Positions 48,664 to 59,765 of a stretch of 64,000 nt of DNA are shown piece by piece. Positions within the stretch are counted from its first letter, which is position 1. Each line of letters opens with the position of its first letter. The notes beneath the pieces are model-generated. The model was given only the letters and a program-made list of their open reading frames with translations. It did no database searches and had not been told where the DNA came from. The translations under genes and the position numbers were made by a program. The DNA is from Gamsiella multidivaricata (lineage: Eukaryota > Mortierellomycota > Mortierellomycetes > Mortierellales > Mortierellaceae): positions 491,001 through 555,000 of the forward strand of contig NW_026251718.1 of NCBI RefSeq assembly GCF_025024155.1. Reading direction: 5' to 3'.

Positions 48664-50751
48664 ATGCTTATTCGTGTTTCAGCAGTTATTCTCTCATTGA
48701 TAGCTGCCACCTCGGTCTGCGCTGCCCCTACTCCAGCTCACCTCGAGAAGCAGGATACCATTTTGAACCATCTGAAAGACGTGATCACCGAGGCGCTCAG
48801 GGATCTTGGATGCGACGCCTGTGTCGCTGCACTAGTTGCCGCCAAAGACGCTGCCCACCAGAACAAAGATTGGGTCCTCAAAGCTGCCAATGGGTTATGC
48901 AGAGAACTCAAGTTGATGGACGCGGATGTGGTATGTGCTTTCAATCTCTTTGTTCCATGAGAGAAAAAATCGATTGTCAAATCAACCCTGTGGGATAATG
49001 TCTATCCGTCTCCTCCTAATTAACTTTTTTCTTTCTCCTCTCCAATTGATTTAGTGCCAGGGATTGGTCTACAGTCAAGGTTCAGTGTTCATCGACGCTA
49101 TTCTGCGAGCGAAATTGTTGTCCGGCGATGGCAAGATGATTTGCTACCAGATCTTGGGTGCTTGCCCTGCGCCTGCTATCACGTCCGGAGCCGTGAAATT
49201 CCCCAAGCCTAAGCCTGTCAACGCCAACATTCCTGCTCCCAGCGGGAGGCGAATCGATGTCCTGCATTTGTCCGAGTACGCTTTGCACTCTTTACTCATT
49301 ACCACGTAACTCTCGGTCCGTTCAACAACACATTAATAGGTTCTTTATTTTTTTCTCTCTGTTTCAGTTGGCACGTTGATGACCAGTATACGCCTGGTTC
49401 TGAAGGCGCCTGCAACAAGCCCTTGTGCTGCCGCAAGTATGCAGACTCACCTGTCACCCCAACTCTTGCTGCTTCTACCTGGGGTGAGTACAACTGCGAC
49501 TCTCCAGTCAAGCTTGGAGAAGACCTATTAGAGTTCGTGCCCTCGGTCGCCAAGCCCAAATTCGCCATCATGACCGGTGATGTCCCTCCACACGATGTCT
49601 GGCTGGGAAACAAAAGCTCAGTGCTCCCACAAGAGGAGAAAGCGTACGATGTCATGGCCTCTGGATTTTCGGGTAAGATCTATCCTACTGTTGGCAACCA
49701 CGAAGCTGGACCTACGAATCTGTTCCCCACGCCTAGAACTGGCGGCGACAATTCATGGCTCTACGCCAGCTTGGCCGACAACTGGTCCCGTTGGTTGCCC
49801 TCAGATGCTGTCGACTCGGTCAAGGACTATGGCGCCTATGCCGCCAGTCCTCGAAAGGGCCTCCGCATCATCTCGCTCAACACCAACTTTTGCTACAAAT
49901 TGAACTTTTATCTCTACGGTAACACCAGGGATTACGATCCCTTTGGCGAACTCAAGTGGCTCATTAACCAACTCCAGGCCGCTGAAGACACAGGCGAGCG
50001 CGCTTGGATCATTGGCCACGTCGGTCCCTCCCAGATAGATTGCCTCCAGAACTGGTCTGCACAGTACTACCAGGTCATCCAACGCTACTCTCCACATGTC
50101 ATTGCTGAGCAGTTCTTTGGGCATGCCCATTACGATGAGTTTTCGGTCTATTACCAGTCTGGCATCAAGGACGCCCAGAACGCTATCTCGACTGCTTGGA
50201 CTGGACCCTCTGTTACTCCTTACACGAATATAAATCCTGGTTTTCGCGTCTATAAGGTCGACACCGGCAACTGGAACGTTTATGATTCCCTGACCTACAT
50301 TGCCGATCTCTCGCAAGCCGCTACCTGGGATGCCACGGGTGTAACGCCTAACTGGCACCTGGAATACTCGGCACGTCAGGTCTACGGTACCTACGTGCCC
50401 ATCGCCGCTGATGCACCCTTGAGCGCCTCATGGTGGCATAATGTCACGACAGTGTTCCAGAGCAACAATACTGCCTTCCAGCAGTACTGGACCTACCGCG
50501 GCAAGTCTGCTAACCGAATGGCTGCATGCGTGCCCGGATCCGGGTGCCCAGAGGAGATGATCTGTAAACTGCGTGCGGGCAATAGTTCGGACGAATGCAG
50601 TACGGCTTCGTTCGGAATCAAACACGATGATCATGAAGGCGAGACCATGGATTGGAAGGCGACAGATTCTACGGAACTACACAGTCTTTACAGACGCACT
50701 GCCCCCAAACCTTGGAACAAGAGCCTGTGTGGACTGACATCTCACATATAG
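48664..50751 (+). CDS. Acid sphingomyelinase-like phosphodiesterase, copy 1
   Basis: Secreted sphingomyelin phosphodiesterase (hydrolyses sphingomyelin-type phosphosphingolipids to ceramide). Exons 48664-48930, 49055-49275 and 49368-50751 give 623 residues. Signal peptide to about residue 20; saposin-B-like Cys region (LGCDACVAALVAAK, LCRELKLM, ICYQILGACPAP); then the metallophosphatase domain. Metal and catalytic residues are all present: Asp and His in VLHLSDWHVDDQY (the Asp codon spans intron 2), Asp in MTGDVPPHDVW, Asn-His in PTVGNHEAGP, His in WIIGHVGPSQ, and two His in FFGHAHYDEF. A Cys-rich C-terminal domain follows. Compared with copy 2 it has about 40 extra C-terminal residues after FGIKHDDHEGE. 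Confidence 0.94.
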
Positions 50752-52224
50752 TAGCGAGTTGACTTTCATAGAAAAAAGGGAACTTCTCTCGCCTTATATT
50801 TGATTATCTATAATAACAATGAAATGCGCTATTCATATATCAATCAATCGCGATGCCGAAAGGTCGCGTGGGTGGTTTTATTAAATAAATTCGACGCCCC
50901 CGAAAACGAGTTTCATTCGGTCCGATCATGCAACAGCCGCATCTGTTTGCGTACATCTTGAGCATTAATCAGTGCGGAATGTATTCCTCGCGTGGTGCAA
51001 TGACTCTAAACACGCCTTCATTGGCCGATCGCGTTGCCCAACCACTCTCTTTCCTAGGAACATATATGTGCTCGCGTTCCTATATTCAATGGAGAAAGTA
51101 GATGGCGCGGCGCTCGACAGGACGCTCCATCTGAATAAATAGGAAGCCGACTCTTTTTCTTTTTTTCTATGCGACCGACGTAGAAGGAAAATGCAGTAGT
51201 GCGCGTCCTCTTGGACTGGGGGCCAACTCCTGGACTTGGAAAAACATAGTTGCTTGTCAACCAGTTGTCTGGATATGTGAACAAGCAATGTTGTAGTATG
51301 CTGTCTTTTTTCATTTGGAAAGGCTGTGGTGGGGTGCTTACCTCTGCCAAATCCCTCAATTTTCTTGATCATAGAGTACACTCCGCGCTGTCGGTCGATG
51401 CTCTGCAAGCTGGGTTGTTTGAGCGTTGTCTCCAATGGCCGCTTGGGTCGATGCTTTTTTTTTGTGATTAACGGTATTGAGAGTGCATATACGGACATGG
51501 CTCAAATGAAACACTGTATAGGGAGTGGCCATCCATCGTTTAATTTTTCAAGAACATATTCTAAGAAAGTCCAGAAAAAAAGAGAATAGAGGACAATAGT
51601 CGCATAAGTATAATGAGACATGATCTCGATGAGAAGAGAGAGAGAGAGAGAGAGAGGGAAGGAGCAGAATGGAAATGGCTTTTTTGCATTGAACCCCGGT
51701 AAGGACCAAGTCAAAAAGTTCAGAACATGAGAGCAAGGTCAATTCAGGCCGGCCTATTGTTCTCTCTGCTCCCTACTCGAACAGACCTTTCTCTAGCTTC
51801 ATGTACAAAAGCCATAGACTACATCCGCGCGAATGCATATTCTTAGCCAATATCGCAGGGTTAATAGTGGCATCTTATTGCTGCGACATATGCTCAAGCC
51901 TACAGTTGTCAGTCAGGAGGCGATGTTCTGAAAGTATTTCTGGGCGAGAAGGCATAGCGCCTGTGATTTATTCGACGTACCATTATTACAGGGCGCAATT
52001 AATCTGCACCACCCGGTTACTGCCAATGAGAGAAAGAAGTGCCTGTCTCATTAACCTTGTTCGTTATATCTCTGGATGACTGGCATCCACACGTCGTTGG
52101 ATTTGACGCTTCAGGGGATTCATTAACAAGACCAGGAGTATCTTTTTTTCCGACGCGTATATGCTAAACAAAGTTTGGCATTTTAATTAGGCTGCCTCAA
52201 ACCAGACCGTGAAAATGTACCTCT
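50752..52224. other. Intergenic region between the sphingomyelinase copies, left part
   Basis: 1.5 kb without a gene. A GA repeat lies at about 51635-51655. Sequence AT-rich, with no recognised domain in any frame. Confidence 0.4.
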
Positions 52225-52880
52225 CTTTTTGGACTTACCTATTTGTAAAAGCGAAGACCTTACCGTTAGGACAAAACGCACAGCAAACACTTTCCATGTA
52301 AAGCAGAACGAACAGCCAACGTTTAGACTTGAAAACGAATACTTCGTTTGCACCGTGCAGAATTTTCACGGGCTAATTAATCACTTGGCCTACAGGCTTG
52401 CGATATTGATAGGAGTAACGGTGTTGGATAGAGCTTGATCAAGGCTTTCCTGCTGTAGGATCTGCACTGTATTGACCTATGAAGTACGTACGAGTACCCT
52501 TCACGTGGTGCAGACGGGACCCGCTTTGACTTTCTTGTCTGTAAGTGAAAATAAGGGTAAAATATCGCACTGCGTTCTGTGATACGGCTGTTCATTTTTT
52601 ATTCCTTACTACTGGGCAGCCAACATCTAACCTGGCGCCATCCGATCTGCAGCAGGAAAGCCTTGATCAAGCTCTATCCAACACCGTTACTCCTATCAAT
52701 ATCGCAAGCCTGTAGGCCAAGTGATTAATTAGCCCGTGAAAATTCTGCACGGTGCAAACGAAGTATTCGTTTTCAAGTCTAAACGTTGGCTGTTCGTTCT
52801 GCTTTACATGGAAAGTGTTTGCTGTGCGTTTTGTCCTAACGGTAAGGTCTTCGCTTTTACAAATAGGTAAGTCCAAAAAG
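52225..52880. repeat. Foldback element: 231-bp perfect inverted repeat with 194-bp spacer
   Basis: Arms 52225-52455 and 52650-52880 are reverse complements with no mismatch found on full hand comparison. Spacer 52456-52649. Weaker complementarity seems to continue outward (left GCCTCAAACCAGACCGT against right ACAGTTTGGTTTGACGC). No coding sequence: each arm carries the same 69-codon chance ORF. Right arm ends 193 bp before the second sphingomyelinase ATG. Could be a MITE/foldback transposon or a hairpin-RNA locus. Confidence 0.92.
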
Positions 52881-52938
52881 GGGACAGTTTGGTTTGACGC
52901 AGGCTATTATGATGTTTCGCATCCCATCAACAGGTGCC

Positions 52939-52944
52939 TATATA
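52939..52944 (+). promoter_or_regulatory. TATA box of sphingomyelinase 2
   Basis: CTATATAA about 135 bp before the ATG at 53074, just outside the foldback element. Confidence 0.45.
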
Positions 52945-53073
52945 ACGCGCTTAATCCGTCGTCTTTTTTTTATTCTTCCTCCTTGTCTCCATCAATTGGC
53001 ACCTTCAATCAAGTGCCTAATCCTCTCACTCTCTCCTTTGCCATATTCACACCTTAACTCACCCTCATTTACT

Positions 53074-55042
53074 ATGCGCGTTCGTGTCTCCTCCGTCATT
53101 CTTTCTCTGGTGGTCGCCACTTTGGTTATTGCCGCCCCAGCTCCTCATGCCGCCCGCCTTGAGAAGCGTGACGAGGCCGAGGACAAAATCAGTGATTTGC
53201 TGACCAAAGCGCTCGAGTCTTTGGGATGTGATGACTGTCTTGCTGCGTTGGTTGGGGTGAAAGAATATGCGATCTCGGACAAGTCCAGGGTGCTGGAGAT
53301 TGTCAATAATCTCTGCCCGACCCTGTCCATGTACCCTACTGATGTAGTATGTTCACGTCGCTGGTCAGATCGTTTAATCCATTTAACGTATTATTCATAT
53401 TCTCGCGTTGTTGACTATATGAGGCTAACCATATCATGTCCTTTTTAAATCCCAGTGCACTGGTGTGGTCTACATGCAAGGCCCCGTCCTCCTCGACTCG
53501 ATCATCGCTGCCGACCTCACCTCCGACGACGGTAGAAAACTCTGCTTTCAGGCCGCCGGCGCTTGTCCTGCTCCTGATATCGGCGATACCACCGTTATCT
53601 TCCCAAAGCCCAGGCCCGCTGACCCTGTCGCCCCTCCTCCAAGTGGTACTCAAGTGGAGGTTCTCCACTTCTCCGAGTAAGCTGACCAGGCTTTTTTTCT
53701 TTTTTTAAAGTCTCCCTTAGACGGATACATCCAGATATTTTAAACCCTAACGCGTTTTTAAAACTTTATTTTTATCAACAGCTGGCACGTTGACGAGGAA
53801 TACGTCCCTGGCACCGATGCTATCTGCAACAGACCCATGTGCTGCCGAAAGTACGACGACTCTCCCTCAAACATCACACGCGCCGCTGCCTCTTGGGGCG
53901 ACTACAGCTGTGACGCCCCTGTCAAGCTGGGCCTGGACCTGCTGAGCTATATTCCCTCGGTCGCCAAGCCCAGCTTCTCCATCATGACCGGTGATGTCCC
54001 TCCACACGATGTCTGGCTCGAGGACCGATCCGCCGTCCTCCCCATAGAGAGACATGCATACGCAAATATGGATAATTTGGGCATCAATATTTATCCCACT
54101 GTCGGAAACCATGAGTCTGGACCCACGAACCTGTACCCCACCGAGGCCTCTGGCGGAGATCTCTCCTGGTTATATTCCAGCTTGGCCGACAACTGGTCCC
54201 GTTGGTTGCCTTCAGATGCTGTCGACTGGGTTAAGAACTACGGTGCCTATGCCGCCAGTCCTCAAAAGGGCCTCCGCATCATCTCGCTCAACACCAACTT
54301 TTGCTACAGAATGAACTTTTATCTTTATGCCGACGTCGATGATCACGATCCCAACGGAATGATCAAATGGTTCATCAACCAACTCCAGGCCGCTGAAGAC
54401 GCAGGCGAACGCGTTTGGATTATTGCACACTTCAACCCCTCCCAGATAAATTGCCTCCAGAACTGGTCTGCACAGTACTACGAGATCGTTCAACGCTACT
54501 CTCCACATGTCATTGCTGAGCAGTTCTTTGGGCATACCCATTACGATGAGCTTTCGATCTACTACCAGCCTGGCATCAAGGACGCCCAGAACGCTATCTC
54601 GACTGCATGGACTGGACCCTCTGTCACTCCTCACTCGAATTTGAATCCCGGTTTCCGCATCTACCAGGTCGACACCGGCAACTGGAACGTTTATGATTCC
54701 CTGACCTACATCGCCGACCTCTCGCAAGCCACTACCTGGGATGCCACGGGTGCAACACCTAACTGGCACCTGGAATACTCGGCACGTCAGGCCTATGGTT
54801 CCTATGTGCCCATTGCAGACGACGCCCCCCTGAGCGCCTCATGGTGGCACGATGTCACTGTCGCGTTCGAGTCCGACAGTGCCGCCTTCCAGCAGTACTG
54901 GACATATCGCGGCAAGTCTGCTAACAGGATTGGCGCCTGCGCTGCCAACACAACATGTCCTGCTCAGACGATTTGCAATATGCGTGCCGGAATGAGCTCG
55001 GAACTTTGCTCGAAGATCACATTCTCGCTCACGAAGGAATGA
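53074..55042 (+). CDS. Acid sphingomyelinase-like phosphodiesterase, copy 2
   Basis: Tandem paralog of the gene at 48664 with the same intron positions. Exons 53074-53346, 53456-53676 and 53782-55042 give 584 residues. Signal peptide, saposin-like LGCDDCLAALVGVK and CFQAAGACPAP, then a metallophosphatase domain with every metal ligand: VLHFSDWHVDEEY (Asp again split by intron 2), MTGDVPPHDVW, PTVGNHESGP, WIIAHFNPSQ, FFGHTHYDEL. Identity to copy 1 is highest in the C-terminal half (LNTNFCY, AQNAISTAWTGPSVTP). The position after the catalytic-site His in motif 4 differs (AHFNPSQ against GHVGPSQ; animal ASM has GHIPPG), so substrate preference may differ. It ends with a short C-terminus. Confidence 0.94.
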
Positions 55043-55453
55043 GATGGAAACCAGGAGGGGGCTGTCCCGGGCATGCACAGCCAATATGAAAGTGCTCCTT
55101 GGGACTTGGAATGAGAGGCTGTGCTGAACCTTCGACAAGCGTTAGTGTCGACTCGGATAATCCAATATCGAACACCCTCCCAATCTTCCCATGTCGTTAA
55201 AGAATACAACGATAGATTCTGATAGTGTATCTTTTCTTTATTTTCTTTTCTTCTTTATTTTTTCTTTTTGGTCATTCAGTCCGGAACTGATGAGCCAGCT
55301 TCACCTCGGAACCCTTTACATTTCGTATTTATCACCCACATTTGAAATAAAGCAACCCCGTCTTTGAAAAGCATGCATTTTTTAACTGGGGGAGGGGGGG
55401 GGGTTTGTTGCTATGGTACAGATATTCGTCCCATAAATCCATCCTTCCATTGC
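55043..55453. other. Convergent intergenic region
   Basis: 411 bp of 3' sequence with T-rich runs (55225-55270) and AATAAA near 55347. No gene. Confidence 0.4.
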
Positions 55454-55579
55454 CTAATCCCCCTTGCCACCCATGGTCGAATCTTCTGCCAAAGCAGATG
55501 TCTGCTTCAGGAGTTCTTCGTCCACTGGCGCGAACTGCAGCAGGCGTACACCACCTTGGACCAGACCGACCTGTAATAA

Positions 55580-55637
<58 letters not shown>

Positions 55638-58363
55638 GAAATAGGAGCGATTAGCAAAAGGTAGCATTAATCACAACAAAAAAAATAAAAAATAAAAGCG
55701 CCAGGTCAGAAGAGCGCGCGTAAACTTACGGCAATGTACTCGGGGTCGCAGTCGATACGCGAAGGACGAAGACCTTGAATAATCTTCTCCAGTTCAGGAT
55801 TCAGGCTGTGTGCTGTGACATACTCGCCATGCTGCCAACCATAACCCTCCTCCCCACCTTCTATCACAGAATCTGAGTCTGCATCGGCGCCAGCACCCTG
55901 GGGTCTTCCACTGTGCCTCAAAGAATGAACACGGATTGGCACATGATCCATCAAGTTCTCAAAGATCTGGACATAGAGCAGCTGGAACCGTCCGCCACCC
56001 ATGGCCGCAAAGTTACATGTGTGCTCAAGTTGATGTCTCCAATAGACCTCAGCACCCTGGGCATCCCACTCCTCCTGAGAGATGGAGCGGTCAAGTCGGT
56101 TGTTCTGGAGACCCTTGGAGGATTCGTCCTGCAGGAGGAGCGGTAGACGGATATGGGCCATTGTGTTGCTCGACTCCCAGACTACCATTGAGAAATCATT
56201 ATGAAACCAGCAGAATGATACTTGGTGGTTCGGCAGGATGTTGTCGAGTGTGAAGCGGCCGTAGCATTCACCATGGATCGAGAACAGTCGGATCATGCCA
56301 TCGTAGTGCAGTTCGAGGATCGTGTTCTGCACTAGATACAGAGCCTCGGTGATTGATGACTAAAGAAAAAACGCGTTTATAAGCAGGAAAATGGATGAGC
56401 AATTGCGGTTGATAGTATGGCTTTTGATCTTTGCAGAAGCAAAAGTCCAGGCGCCGGCATATCTTACCTCATCTTTCACTTTGAAATGGCTCACTTTGGC
56501 GCCTGTTTTCCAGTTCCAGGTGGTATATCGGCCCTCACCATCAGACGCCACCAGATACGTCCCATTGATGGCACATATAGCCAGGTCCCAAAAGTCCTCT
56601 TTATAGAATCCAATCTCCTCCCCAGTCTCGGTTGAGAACAGGCGGATCTCGGACTCCATCTTGTCAATATTGTACCCTAAACCAGCGACGATCTTCTGCT
56701 CCTGTAGATGCTCGACCCAGGTGATCTCACCGTGGATCTGGAATCGATGGAGCAGTGTCCTTGTGTTGATGTTCCACAAATGGATGCGGCCATCGTCAGA
56801 GCCAGTCAGGACATAGGGCGCCATGATCTGGAGCGTGGTCAACTTTTGATAGTTATCATCAAGCGAGATCACGTCTTGGACTTGACCACGTCGCCAGTTC
56901 TTTTGCCGCAGCAGATGTCGCTTGCAAAAGAACTTCCAATTGGGAATATTGGCTGGGAGTGCTCGTGGGATGTCAAAGTAGAACTCGCCCTGGATGAGTT
57001 TCAGTGCGATTCGCTTCCAGATCAATTGATCCGAAGTTGCCCAGTAGAGTAGCTTGCATGCCTACGATGCGATGTAGTAGCAGCAATACAGAAAAAAAAA
57101 TTGATTAGAAGCAGCGGTCTCATGTTCATTTTCGAGTTGACAACAAATACTCTTTGCGCGCCCTTTATCTCATCATCATATCCGTAGAAAGTGCAACGCG
57201 GAAAGAATGTGGAAGGACGGGGGGTTTGTTTGTTTGTACAAGACCACAATGGTGACACGAAGGAACGAGGGAGAAGGGTATATCTTCAGAAAATGGCAAA
57301 ATGCGGGGTAATTGAGGGTTCCCAGGCGTAAATCCCATATGGCAAATCGCCTCCGTCATGCCTATGAGCTTCCCCGCGTTTTTCTTGGTAACCTTTTTTT
57401 TTTTTTTTTTTTTTCAAGGTCCTTTGTGAAGATATAAAAAAAAAAAACAAAAAAAATTGTTATTCAGAACCATAATCATGATCATGATACGTAAAGACAA
57501 TGAAAGAACGGGATAACCCCTACGTCGAACAATAGAACCCGGTAGCCTTATTCAGTAGCCATCATCGAACCACAACATGAGGACGGGCGATGCTTAGAAC
57601 GAGAGGCAGATACTGCCGCAAAGTACAGGCCCTCGCATTAGCATCGTACAGCACAGTCGTCAACATGTCAATAAAAGAATAAAAGAAAGAACCTTACCAA
57701 TTGACAATGGTAAATGTCCTGAAGTGACAGATGGCCAAAGATCGAGTATCGAATGTCGTAGGGCATCAATAAATTCTCGAGCCTGGCTTTGGCCTCCATG
57801 TCTTGATGGACGGCATGGGATTGCGCTTGCACCGCAGACACATCGCTATGTGTGTCCAGCTTGACGACCTTCTTCTGGGATCCAATAACTGAAATGGACT
57901 CGTGCTCCACGCTGGCAGTATGGGCATCCGCTGCTGTTGCTTGGGACAATGCATCTTCGCAATAGTCCTGCGGAGCCCGCTGCTGCGGTCGTGCCTGAGT
58001 AAAATTTGATTTCTGGTCGTTTTGGCGGCGAAGCGTGGAATAGGGCACAGGATTGTCTGAGACGGTCTGCCGGATTTCCTGTCTAAGATGGTGGTGGTTG
58101 TGGGATTCGAGATGGGCATGAGAGTCAGGGGTGACAGTGCTGATAGAGAGGTCAACAATGCTGCCTTCCTTTAACAAGGCATCAGGCGTATTAAGATGGT
58201 CGATTGGCAGCTGAGCGAGAGCTGACGAGGAGCCATGGCTGTTGTTGGTGTTGTGGGTATTGGCGGTGGAGTGAAAGGAATGAGAGAGCAGTCGAAGCGG
58301 TGCCGAGGCAAGACTGTAGGATCTCGACACCTTCGATTCACCCTCAGGCTCCTGGCGAGTCAT
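55454..58363 (-). CDS. F-box protein with WD40-like C-terminal repeats
   Basis: Probable substrate receptor of an SCF ubiquitin ligase. Exons 58363-57698, 57061-56468, 56359-55730 and 55570-55454 join to 668 residues. The N-terminal 190 residues are low complexity (Ser/His/Gln). An F-box is formed across intron 1: LMPYDIRYSIFGHLSLQDIY joined to ACKLLYWATSDQLIWKRIAL. WD-like blades follow: APYVLTGSDDGRIHLWNINT, HGEITWVEHLQEQKIVAGLG, EIRLFSTETGEEIGFYKEDF, YLVASDGEGRYTTWNWKTGA, LELHYDGMIRLFSIHGECYG. The ATG at 58363 is the first in frame. The last intron holds a long AAT microsatellite. No orthologue recognised by name. Confidence 0.82.
55575..55637. repeat. AAT trinucleotide microsatellite
   Basis: About 20 uninterrupted AAT/ATA units in the final intron of the F-box/WD40 gene (ATT on its coding strand), ending six bases from the acceptor. 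Confidence 0.95.
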
Positions 58364-59765
58364 TGGTAAAGCGACGATGCGAACGATGTAAGGAAAGAAT
58401 TTAGGAGGGGAGGAAGAGAATGGAGGTGTGTGCGATGAAAGATTGCGGAAGAAGAGATTCAACTGGGGGTCAAGGGTATATGGCGAGAAGGGCTATTATG
58501 AGTATAATGAATTAGCGTGTTTAGTGTTGAATGAAGAAAGTGGGAATGAGGGAAGGAGTGCGATCGAAAGTGGGGAAGGGCGGGGAAATGGCGGGGGGAG
58601 ACCAACATATGAGTTCTTATGGTACACCTCGAGTCGTAGCGAGGTCAACACATGAAGGTCTATACGACTGAACGGGAGAAGGATGTCGACGATTAAGCCC
58701 TATGGGATTGGGGTTACGTTGTGGAATCAGCAGGGAAGGACGGGAAAAGGGGACTACAGAGATGAATGACGGCGATGAAGGTGGAGTTGTCGGTGTGGAT
58801 GAACAAGAGTGTGCTTTATTCCTTTGTTTGTTGTATTCAATTGACAGACTATTAAATAAAAATAAAGTTCAATTGGACTTTCTTCAAGCTTTGACTACAC
58901 ACCAGGCACAGGAACTTCGGCGATGGTCCCACTGCGTTCCCAGTGGGGCGACATACCGCTCCTCCATCTCCTGGCCTACTTGCGCCTGTCAATAAACAAA
59001 CTGTCCCCTGCTCGACTATCGTGTTGTTAACGCTGTACACCTAGAAATATATCAAGTAGAGAGAACTCTGCTGTAGAAAGAACATGGAGCCATCACCCAG
59101 AAAAACTGATCTTCCCAAGGACACAGTGCAATATGAAGACCACATAGTGAACTGGCTTTACGCCCACAAAAACCTTCGGTGGCTACGACATTTACGGCAA
59201 CCATGTGGATGCCGGGTAATGCTGATAGTAAGGGAATTCACTCTTCTTTCCGCGGGTGAGTTTGAGTTTCTGATCCAGTGAGCTTCTCGGGATGGAGCTG
59301 CAATTCCAGCCAACCAGAGTCGAGTCAACGTTGCACAAGCAACTTTTCATCCCCGAACTTGTCCGAATGTACAAAATAAAAAGACGCGTCGACAGTACGC
59401 TGTTGCTGAGAGGATTAGCAGGAAATGGTACTACGAGACATATGAGATATGTGAACAAGATGATACTTCTCTTCATTCTTCCGCTTGGCTCAACAATTGC
59501 ACTGACGAAAAATAATTGAAGCCTCTGGGATCTTATCAGAGATGGAGCCAGGGCGTATCATAATGGTGTCCATGATAATTGTTTACGCACCAAGATTTGT
59601 CTCCATCTCGCCGCAATCAAAGTGCCCGTGCTCCAGACTACCATCGTCGTAGAGAGAAACGCGTGCTTCTGACAACTCTTTAACAACATATTCAACCTTA
59701 GGACGACCTTTTATTTTTTTTACTGGGTCCTCACTCCGAAGAATTGGGTCATATTAGACTCATGC
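58364..59765. other. Intergenic region F-box / GCN20
   Basis: 1.4 kb. Purine-rich leader near 58400-58600. On the minus strand 59715-59590 a short reading (EYVVKELSEARVSLYDDGSL then EHGHFDCGEMETNLGA) looks protein-like, and short plus readings at 59084-59519 exist, but none can be tied to a family or given a splice structure; possible gene remnants. Confidence 0.3.

Noticed and set aside
49260..49380. Apparent loss of the first metal-binding Asp (SE instead of SD) in both sphingomyelinases
   Set aside because: The Asp codon is split by intron 2; splicing restores SDWHVD in both copies.
52229..52876. Two identical 69-codon ORFs on opposite strands
   Set aside because: They are the same chance reading in the two arms of the inverted repeat; no start context, domain or splice structure.
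49801..54769. Two 185-codon antisense ORFs, one under each sphingomyelinase gene
   Set aside because: They mirror each other because the sense genes are paralogs; antisense shadows.
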